NCBI GenBank assembly: GCA_023461495.1
Contig: JAEYLA010000010.1
Coordinates: 1-7,876 of the forward strand
From: Bacillota bacterium
GTDB taxonomy: Bacteria; Bacillota; Clostridia; Christensenellales; CAG-138
DNA length: 7,876 nt
Direction: 5' to 3'
Shown: piece after piece, positions 1-6,564 of the stretch
Layout of the letters: each line of letters begins with the position of its first letter
Position numbering within the stretch: the first letter of the stretch is position 1
Program-made: the position numbers and the translations under genes
The notes under the pieces: generated by a model
The model's database searches: none
What the model was told of the DNA's origin: nothing
Seen by the model: the letters and a program-made list of their open reading frames with translations, nothing else

Positions 1-442
1 ATTCCAGGTTGTTTCCCTCCGTATAGAAGGAATTGACGCCATTCACGGTTACATTGGCATACAGCCTGCCATCCTGTGCACGCCCTCGGCCCGCGGATTC
101 CGTCATGCTAACGCCCGCGATCTCCTGTGGATACCGCGCAAGCAGGTTTTCTACCATCTCATCGGTCAAACGGCTGCTGTCGTCGGGCATTGCGGGCTGC
201 GCCCCAAGCATGCCGCCAAATTGGTTGGAAGCGTCCTCTTTATTTTGCAGGAACACATAGATATTAGTTGCGCCAAGGGAGCCCATGGAGCTTGTAATGG
301 TGCCGCTCAGGCTGTTGCCCACCGTTAAAATAGCGATAACCGAAGCGATGCCAATGATGATGCCAAGCATGGTCAACAGTGCCCGCATTTTGTTTGCCCT
401 GAGGCCTTCGAGCGCAAGGCGGATGTTTTCACCAAGATTCAT
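1..442 (-). CDS. MacB/FtsX-type ABC transporter permease, N-terminal part
   Basis: This is the first 147 residues of an ABC permease; the rest lies beyond the left edge. It begins MNLGENIRLALEGLRANKMR, the usual amphipathic start of MacB-type permeases, followed by one long membrane segment at about residues 21-42 (LLTMLGIIIGIASVIAIL). After that comes an extracytoplasmic stretch (SMGSLGATNIYVF), which is the start of the MacB periplasmic-core-like domain. The ATG at 442 overlaps the TGA of the ATPase gene (ATGA). A strong GGGGAGGTG ribosome site sits 7 nt upstream, inside the ATPase gene, so the two are translationally coupled. In MacAB-type systems this subunit forms a dimer that moves peptides, macrolides or other small molecules outward using mechanotransmission rather than a classical channel. 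The substrate cannot be told. The family call is firm; the subtype is inferred from the adaptor and ATPase next to it. Confidence 0.9.
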   Translation of the reverse strand, partial: MNLGENIRLALEGLRANKMRALLTMLGIIIGIASVIAILTVGNSLSGTITSSMGSLGATNIYVFLQNKEDASNQFGGMLGAQPAMPDDSSRLTDEMVENLLARYPQEIAGVSMTESAGRGRAQDGRLYANVTVNGVNSFYTEGNNLE

Positions 443-1143
443 TCCGTCACCTCCCCTGCACCCTCTCGGTACAAGAGACCATCCTGCATCGTCAGCACCC
501 TTCCCGTTTCCTTTGCAAGGGAGGGATTGTGGGTAATCAGTACGATGGTTTTTCCATGCTCCCGATTGAGCGTATGGAAAAGATTCATCACAAGCCGCCC
601 TGTTTTAGAGTCCAAAGCGCCGGTCGGTTCGTCCGCAAGCAAAATCGCGGGGTCGTTTGCCATCGCGCGCGCAATCGCCACGCGCTGCTTCTGCCCGCCG
701 GAAAGCTCGCTGGGCTGATGATTCATGCGATCGTCCATTTCCACCATCGCAAGCAGTTCCTTTGCGCGCTCATTGCGCTCGCGTGCCGGTATGCCCGCAT
801 ACAGCATGGGCAGCTCCACATTTTTGAGCGCATTGGTGCGCGGGATCAGATTGAAGTTCTGAAACACAAACCCCACCTTTTTGTTCCGGATGGCCGAAAG
901 CTCGTTGTCCTTCGCCTCTTCGATGATGGTGCCGTCAAGCTCATAGCTGCCCTCCGTTGCCCGGTCCAGCGCGCCGATCAAATTCATCAGCGTGGATTTT
1001 CCGGAACCCGAAGCGCCGACAATAGACACAAACTCCCCGCGCTCCACCGTCAGATCAATGCCGTGCAAAATCTCAAGCTCGTTCGGCTGGCCGATATAGA
1101 ACCGCTTGATGATATTCTGCATGCGGATAATCATTGTTTGCAT
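439..1143 (-). CDS. ABC transporter ATP-binding protein, MacB/LolD type
   Basis: This is a 234-residue ABC ATPase with all motifs intact: Walker A GASGSGKST (residues 43-51), Q-loop Gln95 (VFQNFNLIP), signature LSGGQ (147-151), Walker B ILLADEP with catalytic Glu172, D-loop GALD (175-178) and H-loop His205 (LITHNP). Its length and the sequence GQPNELEILHGIDLTVERGEFVSI are typical of the LolD/MacB/FtsE branch, which powers a paired FtsX-like permease from the cytoplasmic face. The chosen ATG at 1143 has GGAGG 4 nt upstream; Met4 and Met8 are possible later starts. It lies 11 nt after the adaptor stop and overlaps the permease start by 4 nt, so the three genes are one operon. The ATPase assignment is certain. 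The partner permease is inferred from the overlap. Confidence 0.96.
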   Translation of the reverse strand: MQTMIIRMQNIIKRFYIGQPNELEILHGIDLTVERGEFVSIVGASGSGKSTLMNLIGALDRATEGSYELDGTIIEEAKDNELSAIRNKKVGFVFQNFNLIPRTNALKNVELPMLYAGIPARERNERAKELLAMVEMDDRMNHQPSELSGGQKQRVAIARAMANDPAILLADEPTGALDSKTGRLVMNLFHTLNREHGKTIVLITHNPSLAKETGRVLTMQDGLLYREGAGEVTE

Positions 1144-1154
1144 GCTTCCTCCGC

Positions 1155-2750
1155 TTAGCCCGCCATGTTCAGGCCCGGCACGGCACTAAAGTCGATCAGG
1201 TTGAGTTCCTGATCAAGTTTGCTCAGGTATTTGTCCGGGGAAGTGATTACCGTAACGTCGGGCGCAATGCCTTCGCCGCTGATAATGACGTCAATATCAT
1301 TCTCCTGCCCCTGCGTCACCTTGACTTCACGGAGCTTATATTTGCCGCTTTCCACCTGCTCCGCTACAAGAACGCACGCTTCCCCGCTTTCGTTTTCAAA
1401 AATCGCGTCATAGGGCACCATGATGACTTCCGGCTGCTGTGCCAGAATATAGTTGAGCCGTACACTCATGCCGATGCGAAGGCCCGTATCCTTTGAGAGC
1501 ACCTCCACCTTTGTTGCAAAGAGCACATCGCCCGTCGTCACCGTTTCCCCGCGCGCGTCCTTCATGGATGTCGGCGCAATGGACGTGATGCGTCCGTCAA
1601 ACACTTCATCTCCTGTGGCGTCGGATTTGATGGCGACGGGCATGTTGACCTGCACATCGCCTACATCATAGCCTTTTACGGATGTCTTCACCATCAGGCT
1701 GTCTGTATCCTCAATTACAAACAACAGCCCTGCGCCCGAAGCGCCGACCGTTGCGTAAACCCCTGTCACGGTGCCGGTAGTGGGCGCTTTTATCCGGGTT
1801 TCCTCCAGGTCTTCCTGCATCTGCGCCAAAGACAGCGTCGCACTGTCCATATCCGCGTTAATCTGTGCGGAACTCAGCGCATTTTTGCCGGATTGCAGCT
1901 GGGTTTGCGCGCTGAACCTGGCGGATTCCAATTGCTGCTGCGCGGCAACATACGCTTTCTGCGCGCTTTCTACCGCATACCGATATTCGGTAAGCGTATT
2001 GTCATAAGAATCGTACTGCGCCTCGATTGCGTCCAGATTGCTCTGCGCTTTCACCAATGCGGCCTGCGCATCCAAATCAGATGGGGAAGCCGTCACCTGC
2101 TGGCGCGCCGCGTCGACAGCTCGCTGAGCCTGATCAAGCGCGTAATCTAGATCCGATCCCTTAAAATTATTATAAGTACGAATCGCCTTCTGCCAGTTGT
2201 CATAGGTATTCTGCACCGCATTTTCCGCGCTGATAATGGAAGCGTTCAGCCCCGAATCGAGCGCTTCTTTGGTGGCGTTGTAGGAATCCTTTGCGGTCTT
2301 TACCTGCTGCGCGGCAGTTTTGGCGGAAATGCCTGTGGCCACTTCCTTTGCCTCTATCTGGTCTTCAAGCGCGCTGCTGTCAAGCTCCGCAAGAAGATCG
2401 CCTTCGTTCACAACATCGCCGACCTCCACATGGACCGTACGGACTGGATAGCTTTGTGTGGAATAGACATACTCCGTCGTTGCGCTTTCCACGGTGCCTG
2501 TAGCGCCAATTGCGTTTTCAAAATCCTGATAGGAAAGCACAAGCGTATCCGATTTTGCCAAGAGATTTTCCGCTTCCTTCCCCACCCTGGAACAGGTGTA
2601 GAAAAGCGCCGCAATGATCAGAACAACCACACCAAGGATGATCCAGCGTTTGATACGTTTCCTATCTTTCTTCGCAACCCGGGGTTTCTTCTCTTTCTTG
2701 CGCGTTTCTGCCGCCGCCATGCCTTGATCCTGATTTTTAGACTGTTCCAT
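1155..2750 (-). CDS. Efflux adaptor (HlyD/MacA membrane-fusion protein)
   Basis: This 531-residue protein has a basic cytoplasmic N-terminus (residues 16-35, rich in Lys and Arg), one membrane anchor (about 36-51, WIILGVVVLIIAALF), a first lipoyl half (about 84-128, with VHVEVGDVVNEGDLLAELD) and a long Ala/Gln-rich alpha-helical coiled-coil hairpin (about 130-318). The second lipoyl half follows (RIKAPTTGTVTGVYATVG, about 319-345), then beta-barrel and membrane-proximal domains to the end. This is the order in MacA/HlyD adaptors. In an organism without an outer membrane, such a protein would sit on the outer face of the membrane and help the permease capture or release substrate. Translation could be extended 4 codons to a TTG at 2762, but that TTG precedes the GAGGAG ribosome site, so ATG 2750 is preferred. 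It is the first gene of the operon, behind a promoter at 2889-2916. The hairpin is long for the family. Confidence 0.93.
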   Translation of the reverse strand: MEQSKNQDQGMAAAETRKKEKKPRVAKKDRKRIKRWIILGVVVLIIAALFYTCSRVGKEAENLLAKSDTLVLSYQDFENAIGATGTVESATTEYVYSTQSYPVRTVHVEVGDVVNEGDLLAELDSSALEDQIEAKEVATGISAKTAAQQVKTAKDSYNATKEALDSGLNASIISAENAVQNTYDNWQKAIRTYNNFKGSDLDYALDQAQRAVDAARQQVTASPSDLDAQAALVKAQSNLDAIEAQYDSYDNTLTEYRYAVESAQKAYVAAQQQLESARFSAQTQLQSGKNALSSAQINADMDSATLSLAQMQEDLEETRIKAPTTGTVTGVYATVGASGAGLLFVIEDTDSLMVKTSVKGYDVGDVQVNMPVAIKSDATGDEVFDGRITSIAPTSMKDARGETVTTGDVLFATKVEVLSKDTGLRIGMSVRLNYILAQQPEVIMVPYDAIFENESGEACVLVAEQVESGKYKLREVKVTQGQENDIDVIISGEGIAPDVTVITSPDKYLSKLDQELNLIDFSAVPGLNMAG

Positions 2751-2754
2751 ACTT

Positions 2755-2760
2755 CTCCTC
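2755..2760 (-). promoter_or_regulatory. Ribosome binding site of the adaptor gene
   Basis: The minus strand reads GAGGAG-AAGT-ATG. The site lies between a possible TTG start at 2762 and the ATG at 2750, so it fixes the start at 2750. Confidence 0.8.
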
Positions 2761-2838
2761 AAAACTTTATCATTATAAAATCTTATCTATATGACAGCCA
2801 CACATCGCGGCAATGCTTTGATTATAATGAGGAATCTT

Positions 2839-2862
2839 GAACAGAATATGAACATCCTGTTC
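2839..2862. repeat. Palindrome with repeated GAACA half-sites, possible operator
   Basis: The plus strand contains GAACAG at 2839-2844 and then the perfect palindrome GAACA-TCC-TGTTC at 2850-2862. The outer GAACAG (2839-2844) is also an inverted repeat of CTGTTC (2857-2862), so three half-sites share one arm. The element lies about 20-45 nt downstream of the predicted transcription start of the efflux operon, where a bound repressor would block transcription or where the RNA could fold. It resembles the Gram-positive LexA box (GAAC-N4-GTTC) but has a 5-nt spacer, so it is probably not one. The regulator is unknown. Confidence 0.5.
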
Positions 2863-2888
2863 TTTTTCTATCAAGCGCCGCTTTGTTA

Positions 2889-2916
2889 ACTATACCCCTT
2901 CTTCCCAAATAGTCAA
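2889..2916 (-). promoter_or_regulatory. Promoter of the MacA/MacB-type efflux operon
   Basis: Read on the minus strand, TTGACT (2911-2916) is followed after 16 nt by TATAGT (2889-2894), close to the sigma-A consensus. The start of transcription would be near 2882, giving a leader of about 130 nt that contains the GAACA palindrome. A second TATAAT on this strand (2821-2826) has only a poor -35 (TTCATA at 20 nt spacing) and could be an alternative, regulator-dependent promoter. Confidence 0.65.
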
Positions 2917-2961
2917 TTGTTCTGCTTGGTAAAAATATTAATGAAAAAGCCTCATTTTCTA

Positions 2962-2999
2962 TTGACAACTGGCAGATAAGGCGCTATCGTTGCTATAAC
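2962..2999 (+). promoter_or_regulatory. Promoter region of the O-acetylhomoserine sulfhydrylase gene
   Basis: A perfect -35 TTGACA (2962-2967) is followed after 17 nt by TATCGT (2985-2990). Directly after it stands an extended -10, TG-C-TATAAC (2991-2999), which lacks a good -35 of its own. Either could be used, giving a leader of about 35-45 nt. I see no S-box, T-box or other known sulfur/methionine riboswitch between here and the gene. Confidence 0.6.
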
Positions 3000-3022
3000 A
3001 TATTATTCATATATGATTATAG
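2993..3022. repeat. Inverted repeats at the metY-type promoter, possible operator
   Basis: CTATAA (2993-2998) is repeated in reverse as TTATAG (3017-3022). Nested inside, off-centre, is the 10-bp perfect palindrome TCATATATGA (3007-3016). The element begins within the second -10 and covers the likely transcription start, a common place for a repressor. AT-rich DNA yields such repeats by chance fairly often, so confidence is limited. Confidence 0.35.
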
Positions 3023-3030
3023 TTTTTTAA

Positions 3031-3036
3031 AGGAGG
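3031..3036 (+). promoter_or_regulatory. Ribosome binding site of the O-acetylhomoserine sulfhydrylase gene
   Basis: A perfect AGGAGG stands 6 nt before the ATG at 3043. An in-frame GTG at 3037 directly abuts the site and cannot be the start, so the protein begins MSNQETRKWH. Confidence 0.85.
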
Positions 3037-3042
3037 GTGCGT

Positions 3043-4332
3043 ATGAGCAACCAGGAGACCAGAAAGTGGCATTTTGAAACCTTGCAACTGCATGCCGGGC
3101 AGGAACAGCCGGATAGCGCGACAGATGCGCGCGCGGTACCCATTTACCAAACTTCCTCTTACGTGTTTCCCAGCGCGGCAAGCGCAGAAGCACGTTTTGG
3201 CTTGACAGAAGCCGGAAACATCTATACCAGGATCATGAATCCGACATCAAACGTGTTTGAAACACGTATCGCAGCGCTGGAAGGCGGTATCGGCGCGCTT
3301 GCCGTAGCCTCGGGCGCTGCTGCCATTACATATGCAATACAGAATATCGCTGCCGCAGGCGATCATATCGTTTCGGAAAAGACAATCTATGGCGGTACCT
3401 ATAACCTGTTTCTGCATACGCTTCCCAAGTTCGGCATTACCACTACTTTTGTAGAACCTTTGGATCTTGCAGGATATGAGGCGGCCATTCAGCCAAATAC
3501 CAAGGCTATTTTTGTGGAGAGTTTGGGGAATCCGAACGCAGATGTCATCGATCTGGAGGCGATCGCCGCAATCGCGCACAAGCACAAAATACCCTTGATT
3601 ATCGACAATACCTTTTCCACACCCTATCTGCTCAAACCAATTGAACACGGTGCTGATATCGTAGTACATTCTGCCACCAAGTTTATCGGCGGGCACGGCA
3701 CATCGATTGGCGGCGTGATCATTGACAGCGGCAAATTTGATTGGGAAGCTTCCGCCAAATTCCCCGGCCTTACCGAACCCGACCCGAGTTACCACGGCGT
3801 AATCTACACCAAAGCGGTGGGCACCGCAGCCTACATTACCAAGGCAAGGGTGACACTCCTGCGCGATACCGGCGCTGCGCTGAGTCCTTTTAACGCATTC
3901 CTGTTCCTGCAGGGCCTGGAGACGCTTTCTCTGCGAATTGAACGGCACGTAAGCAATACGCTTAAAGTGATTGATTTCCTCAAAAATCATCCGAATGTAG
4001 AGCGTGTGAACCATCCTTCGCTGCCGGATAGCCCTTCCTACGCGCTTTACAATAGGTACTATCCCGATGGGGCAGGCTCCATCTTTACATTTGAGATCAA
4101 AGGCGGTGCGAAAGAAGCCAAGGCGTTTATCGACAAACTGGAAATTTTCTCCTTGCTTGCAAACGTTGCGGATGTAAAATCCCTTGTGATCCATCCGGCG
4201 AGCACCACCCATTCCCAGTTGACCGGCGAGCAGCTTTTAAGCAGCGGTATCAAACCAAATACCATCCGCCTTTCCATCGGCACAGAGCATATTGACGATA
4301 TCCTCTATGATATTGGTCAGGCTCTAAACTAG
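3043..4332 (+). CDS. metY: O-acetylhomoserine sulfhydrylase (aminocarboxypropyltransferase), PLP-dependent
   Basis: This 429-residue fold-type I PLP enzyme belongs to the Cys/Met metabolism family. It joins O-acetyl-L-homoserine with sulfide (or methanethiol) to give homocysteine (or methionine) in the cytoplasm. Visible landmarks are YTRIMNPT (61-68; Tyr61 and Arg63 bind the phosphate of the partner subunit's cofactor), ASGAAA (89-94), IIDNTFSTP with cofactor-binding Asp189, the Schiff-base Lys213 in HSATKFIGGHG, and Arg409 in NTIRLSIG for the substrate carboxylate. A length near 430 and the insert after the lysine loop (KFDWEASAKFPGLTEPDPSYHG) separate this O-acetylhomoserine branch from the roughly 380-residue cystathionine synthases and lyases. 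The gene is monocistronic, with its own promoter and a hairpin terminator right after the stop. O-acetylserine activity is possible in some members. Confidence 0.93.
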   Translation: MSNQETRKWHFETLQLHAGQEQPDSATDARAVPIYQTSSYVFPSAASAEARFGLTEAGNIYTRIMNPTSNVFETRIAALEGGIGALAVASGAAAITYAIQNIAAAGDHIVSEKTIYGGTYNLFLHTLPKFGITTTFVEPLDLAGYEAAIQPNTKAIFVESLGNPNADVIDLEAIAAIAHKHKIPLIIDNTFSTPYLLKPIEHGADIVVHSATKFIGGHGTSIGGVIIDSGKFDWEASAKFPGLTEPDPSYHGVIYTKAVGTAAYITKARVTLLRDTGAALSPFNAFLFLQGLETLSLRIERHVSNTLKVIDFLKNHPNVERVNHPSLPDSPSYALYNRYYPDGAGSIFTFEIKGGAKEAKAFIDKLEIFSLLANVADVKSLVIHPASTTHSQLTGEQLLSSGIKPNTIRLSIGTEHIDDILYDIGQALN

Positions 4333-4353
4333 AAGGCAATGCCATATTTCATC

Positions 4354-4389
4354 AAAAAAATCCAACCGCGTAAACGGTTGGATTTTTTT
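4354..4389. terminator. Bidirectional rho-independent terminator
   Basis: TCCAACCG (4361-4368) pairs perfectly with CGGTTGGA (4375-4382) around a 6-nt loop. Seven A's lie on the left and seven T's on the right, which extend the stem and give a T-tract on either strand. It stands 22 nt after the sulfhydrylase stop and 22 nt after the stop of the converging YedF-like gene, so it can end both transcripts. Confidence 0.92.
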
Positions 4390-4411
4390 GCATCCTATCA
4401 CTTTTTATGTG

Positions 4412-5011
4412 TCATACCGTAATGACTTTGCCTGCCGTCTGCATGCGGGAAAGAATCTCATACATGTTGCTGACTTTTCCTACGGAGAGCTGATCCGCAA
4501 TATGATAGAAATTCAGGCATGCACCGCATACCAGCACCTCCACGCCCTTACTGATCAGAGTCTTGATACTTTCAACCACCTGTTCTTCCCCGCCTGCGGG
4601 AAGTTTTACGCCGCTGTTCATAAAGAGCACACTTAAAGGCACATCCTCGCTTTCACTCAGCGTGTAAAGGAGCATTTTCACAAGGTTATATCCCAGCTCC
4701 GGGTCGCCTTCCCCTACATGGTCTTTTCCGATAAATACCGCGTATCCCGCGCCGGGCGCGCACTGGATACCGGCAGGCATCACAATCTCCTCTGCCTTGC
4801 CTTCCCCGGTGATACGCACCGTAAAGCCGCCTTCCGTTTCACCCGTTTGGATATCTTTTTGGTTTGCGTGCGCAAGCCGCGTGAGATTTTGAACGGCAAT
4901 CGCATTGTCCACCAAAATGGTAAGCTCCGCTTCTCCGGCATCCAGTTCTTTTTTTGCTAAGATGACCGGCTTGGGGCAAAGAAGCCCGCGCGCATCAATT
5001 TCTTTTGCCAT
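4412..5011 (-). CDS. yedF: YedF-like TusA-DsrE fusion (selenium/sulfur metabolism)
   Basis: This 199-residue protein has two domains. Residues 1-72 are a TusA-like domain with the signature CPKP (12-15); in TusA the Cys of this motif carries a persulfide. Residues about 90-199 are a DsrE-like domain with VLFMNSGVKL (128-137) and a VCGACLNFY segment holding Cys162 and Cys165. This arrangement matches the sulfurtransferase-like YedF family, which is associated with selenium-using genomes but whose reaction is not established. Cys12 and the C162/C165 pair could relay persulfide or selenopersulfide within one protein. A GGAG lies 9 nt before the ATG. The gene is last of a three-gene minus-strand cluster, 57 nt after the transporter stop, with no clear promoter or terminator in that gap, so co-transcription is likely. 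Cytoplasmic; no signal peptide. Confidence 0.88.
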   Translation of the reverse strand: MAKEIDARGLLCPKPVILAKKELDAGEAELTILVDNAIAVQNLTRLAHANQKDIQTGETEGGFTVRITGEGKAEEIVMPAGIQCAPGAGYAVFIGKDHVGEGDPELGYNLVKMLLYTLSESEDVPLSVLFMNSGVKLPAGGEEQVVESIKTLISKGVEVLVCGACLNFYHIADQLSVGKVSNMYEILSRMQTAGKVITV

Positions 5012-5067
5012 AAAAACCGCTCCATTTCTATATCAATCGTTTTAGTTTATACCGACTGCTATCCTAT

Positions 5068-6006
5068 TCATACCGCGGCGGCTTCCTGTTGAACCGCTTT
5101 ATATACCGCAGCTACATACCGTACTAGGGCATACACTGCCAATACAGCCGCGATTACTGTCAGCACAACGGAAACAATATTGAGTACAGGCACCGGCGTG
5201 CCCGCCTTGCTATAAAAGCCCGCCAACTGTTTGAAGGCGACACCCGTAATAACAAACGGGAAAGTAAATGCCGCATAACTCGGGTAGAATTTCAGTTTGA
5301 GAAATTGCGGCAGTTTCGCAAGTACAATGAGATAAATCAGGCCAGCCAGCACAGAGAGCACCATCAGCCAAGCCTGCGATTTTTCCCCGGCTGACTGCAA
5401 ATATCCCGCAAGGCAAAGGCTTGTAGGCGCGGCAGAGATGCAGAATAGCGGACGGGCGGGTTCCGGGACTTCTTGATACTTGATATAGCGGTGAAAAACC
5501 AGACCTAAAAGAAGCACCAATGAGGCAAAGCCAAAATAGAACAACGCCATCCCAAACGGCTGCATGGCGTATGCAGGCGCTGTCACGCTGCCTACCACAA
5601 TACCGACATATACAACGTAATAGCTTGCAAATACTTTCTGCAACTGCAGCTTCAATAAAAATGTAACCGTAAAATACACGATCAGCGCCGCGTGGAGCGC
5701 AACCGCCAGACACCAGAGCCAGAATGATACCGCGCCGAGAAACGGCTTCGCGTAAACCGTCAGCAGCATCATACCCATGGGGAATGTGGCGCTTACGCTC
5801 GCCGTAACGGGATTTTTCATATCCTCTTTCAGGGATGCAGGCAAAACGAGGAACTTTAACACCAGCAAAACGAAAAGCACGAAGGACACTGCACCACAGA
5901 TGGTACGCAGCCATTCTCCATAGCTTTGCAGCAGGTTTCCCAGCGCCGCAAAACCCAGCATAACGCCCGAAAGCGGCAGCGGAATTGCCAGAAGCAGTTT
6001 TTTCAT
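5068..6006 (-). CDS. TDT / SLAC1-TehA family membrane transporter
   Basis: This is a 312-residue, very hydrophobic protein with about ten predicted membrane helices, roughly at residues 6-25, 35-54, 74-92, 96-118, 130-147, 151-172, 186-203, 212-231, 242-260 and 275-302. It has no soluble domain. Size, helix count and segments such as PLSGVMLGFAALGN near the start and YPSYAAFTFPFVITG near helix 9 fit the tellurite-resistance/dicarboxylate transporter (SLAC1-like) family, whose members pass anions including sulfite, malate, chloride or nitrate. The substrate here is unknown; the YedF-like neighbour makes a sulfur or selenium oxyanion plausible, but that is inference. Translation could begin 10 codons earlier, but the TAAGGAGG ribosome site points to ATG 6006. 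The gap to the upstream gene is 10 nt, so the pair is co-transcribed. Confidence 0.82.
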   Translation of the reverse strand: MKKLLLAIPLPLSGVMLGFAALGNLLQSYGEWLRTICGAVSFVLFVLLVLKFLVLPASLKEDMKNPVTASVSATFPMGMMLLTVYAKPFLGAVSFWLWCLAVALHAALIVYFTVTFLLKLQLQKVFASYYVVYVGIVVGSVTAPAYAMQPFGMALFYFGFASLVLLLGLVFHRYIKYQEVPEPARPLFCISAAPTSLCLAGYLQSAGEKSQAWLMVLSVLAGLIYLIVLAKLPQFLKLKFYPSYAAFTFPFVITGVAFKQLAGFYSKAGTPVPVLNIVSVVLTVIAAVLAVYALVRYVAAVYKAVQQEAAAV

Positions 6007-6011
6007 GAATG

Positions 6012-6018
6012 CCTCCTT
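6012..6018 (-). promoter_or_regulatory. Ribosome binding site of the TDT transporter gene
   Basis: The minus strand reads TAAGGAGG, in which the TAA stop of the upstream gene (6017-6019) overlaps the ribosome site, then 5 nt, then ATG at 6006. This rules out the longer upstream start and suggests coupled translation. Confidence 0.85.
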
Positions 6019-6499
6019 ATGCCACAATCTCATCAAGATTGGTCAGCGCATACTCCCGGATGATGATCTCCGCCACCTTCTCTGCGACCATGCCCGTAAA
6101 GCGGATACACTGTTGTTTATGTTCGCCCTTGCTCATATCAAATTCCTTGGTGAGAACCCGACAACATAGCGAATTCTTGCCGCTCGCTTCCTTAAAATAA
6201 TCATGCAGCTCTTTTGCGACCGCAAGATTTTTTTCCACCTTCGGATCGCCCTGCACGGTCCGGCCAAAGAACAGCCCCAGCGCCATGACGCCGCCGGACA
6301 CCGCCCCGCACAAACACTTGCTGCGCCCAATGCCGACAGGAAAACCGGAAGCCATAGCGATGACCTCTTCGGGAATGTCCAACTCAAAATTTGAACGGAT
6401 AGAACTTATAAGTGCTTCCGAACAAAAAAAGCCGCCACGAAAGAGTTCCTCTGCATCCTTGCCGATTTTTTTGATACTGACTTCCTGTTTGACGTGCAT
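6017..6499 (-). CDS. C_GCAxxG_C_C family probable redox protein
   Basis: This is a 160-residue soluble protein of the C_GCAxxG_C_C family, a group of likely redox-active proteins of unknown reaction. Landmarks are Cys26 in GGFFCSEAL, the central block SGFPVGIGRSKCLCGAVSGG with Cys62 and Cys64 followed by VMALGLFFGR, then the adjacent pair Cys112-Cys113 (SLCCRVL) and Cys131 (QQCIRFTG). Six cysteines in 160 residues, including a CxC and a CC, suggest disulfide exchange or metal binding. There is no signal peptide or membrane segment. The start is fixed by AGGAGG 6 nt upstream of ATG 6499. It is the first gene of the three-gene cluster and follows the promoter at 6565-6593. The family is assigned by the cysteine pattern; the function is not known. 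Confidence 0.85.
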   Translation of the reverse strand: MHVKQEVSIKKIGKDAEELFRGGFFCSEALISSIRSNFELDIPEEVIAMASGFPVGIGRSKCLCGAVSGGVMALGLFFGRTVQGDPKVEKNLAVAKELHDYFKEASGKNSLCCRVLTKEFDMSKGEHKQQCIRFTGMVAEKVAEIIIREYALTNLDEIVA

Positions 6500-6514
6500 G
6501 CTGCTCCTCCTGAT

Positions 6515-6543
6515 TTGTTATAAATATATGATCGTTATATATT
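6515..6543 (+). promoter_or_regulatory. Candidate promoter of the SDR gene
   Basis: TTGTTA (6515-6520) is followed after 17 nt by TATATT (6538-6543), a fair sigma-A match. Transcription would start near 6550, giving a leader of about 115 nt. Its -10 overlaps the left arm of the inverted repeat at 6531-6558. Confidence 0.45.
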
Positions 6544-6558
6544 CACTAGAATAACGAT
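6531..6558. repeat. 8-bp inverted repeat between divergent promoters, possible operator
   Basis: ATCGTTAT (6531-6538) and ATAACGAT (6551-6558) are perfect reverse complements separated by 12 nt. A smaller pair, TATTC (6540-6544) and GAATA (6549-6553), lies between them. The element covers the -10 of the rightward promoter and the start region of the leftward one, so one bound dimer could control both. No regulator gene is adjacent. Confidence 0.5.
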
Positions 6559-6564
6559 AGGTAT

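Noticed and set aside
529..1158. A 209-codon plus-strand frame opposite the ABC ATPase
   Set aside because: The ATPase on the other strand has every catalytic motif; the His/Arg-rich antisense translation is typical of a shadow.
2850..2862. GAACATCCTGTTC read as a LexA (SOS) box
   Set aside because: The Gram-positive LexA box is GAAC-N4-GTTC; here the spacer is 5 nt, and no SOS gene is adjacent.
2984..2991. The 8-mer CTATCGTT shared between the sulfhydrylase promoter and the minus strand at 6553-6560
   Set aside because: Two intergenic regions of about 150-280 bp on both strands are expected to share an 8-mer by chance, so this alone does not show a common regulator.
3247..4212. A 321-codon open frame on the minus strand opposite the sulfhydrylase gene
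   Set aside because: It lies wholly antisense to an intact PLP enzyme, has no ribosome site, and its Cys/Gly/Arg-rich translation matches no family I know.
5210..5914. A 234-codon minus-strand frame inside the TDT transporter gene
   Set aside because: It is an out-of-frame shadow of a convincing membrane protein, with odd Cys/Arg-rich composition and no ribosome site.
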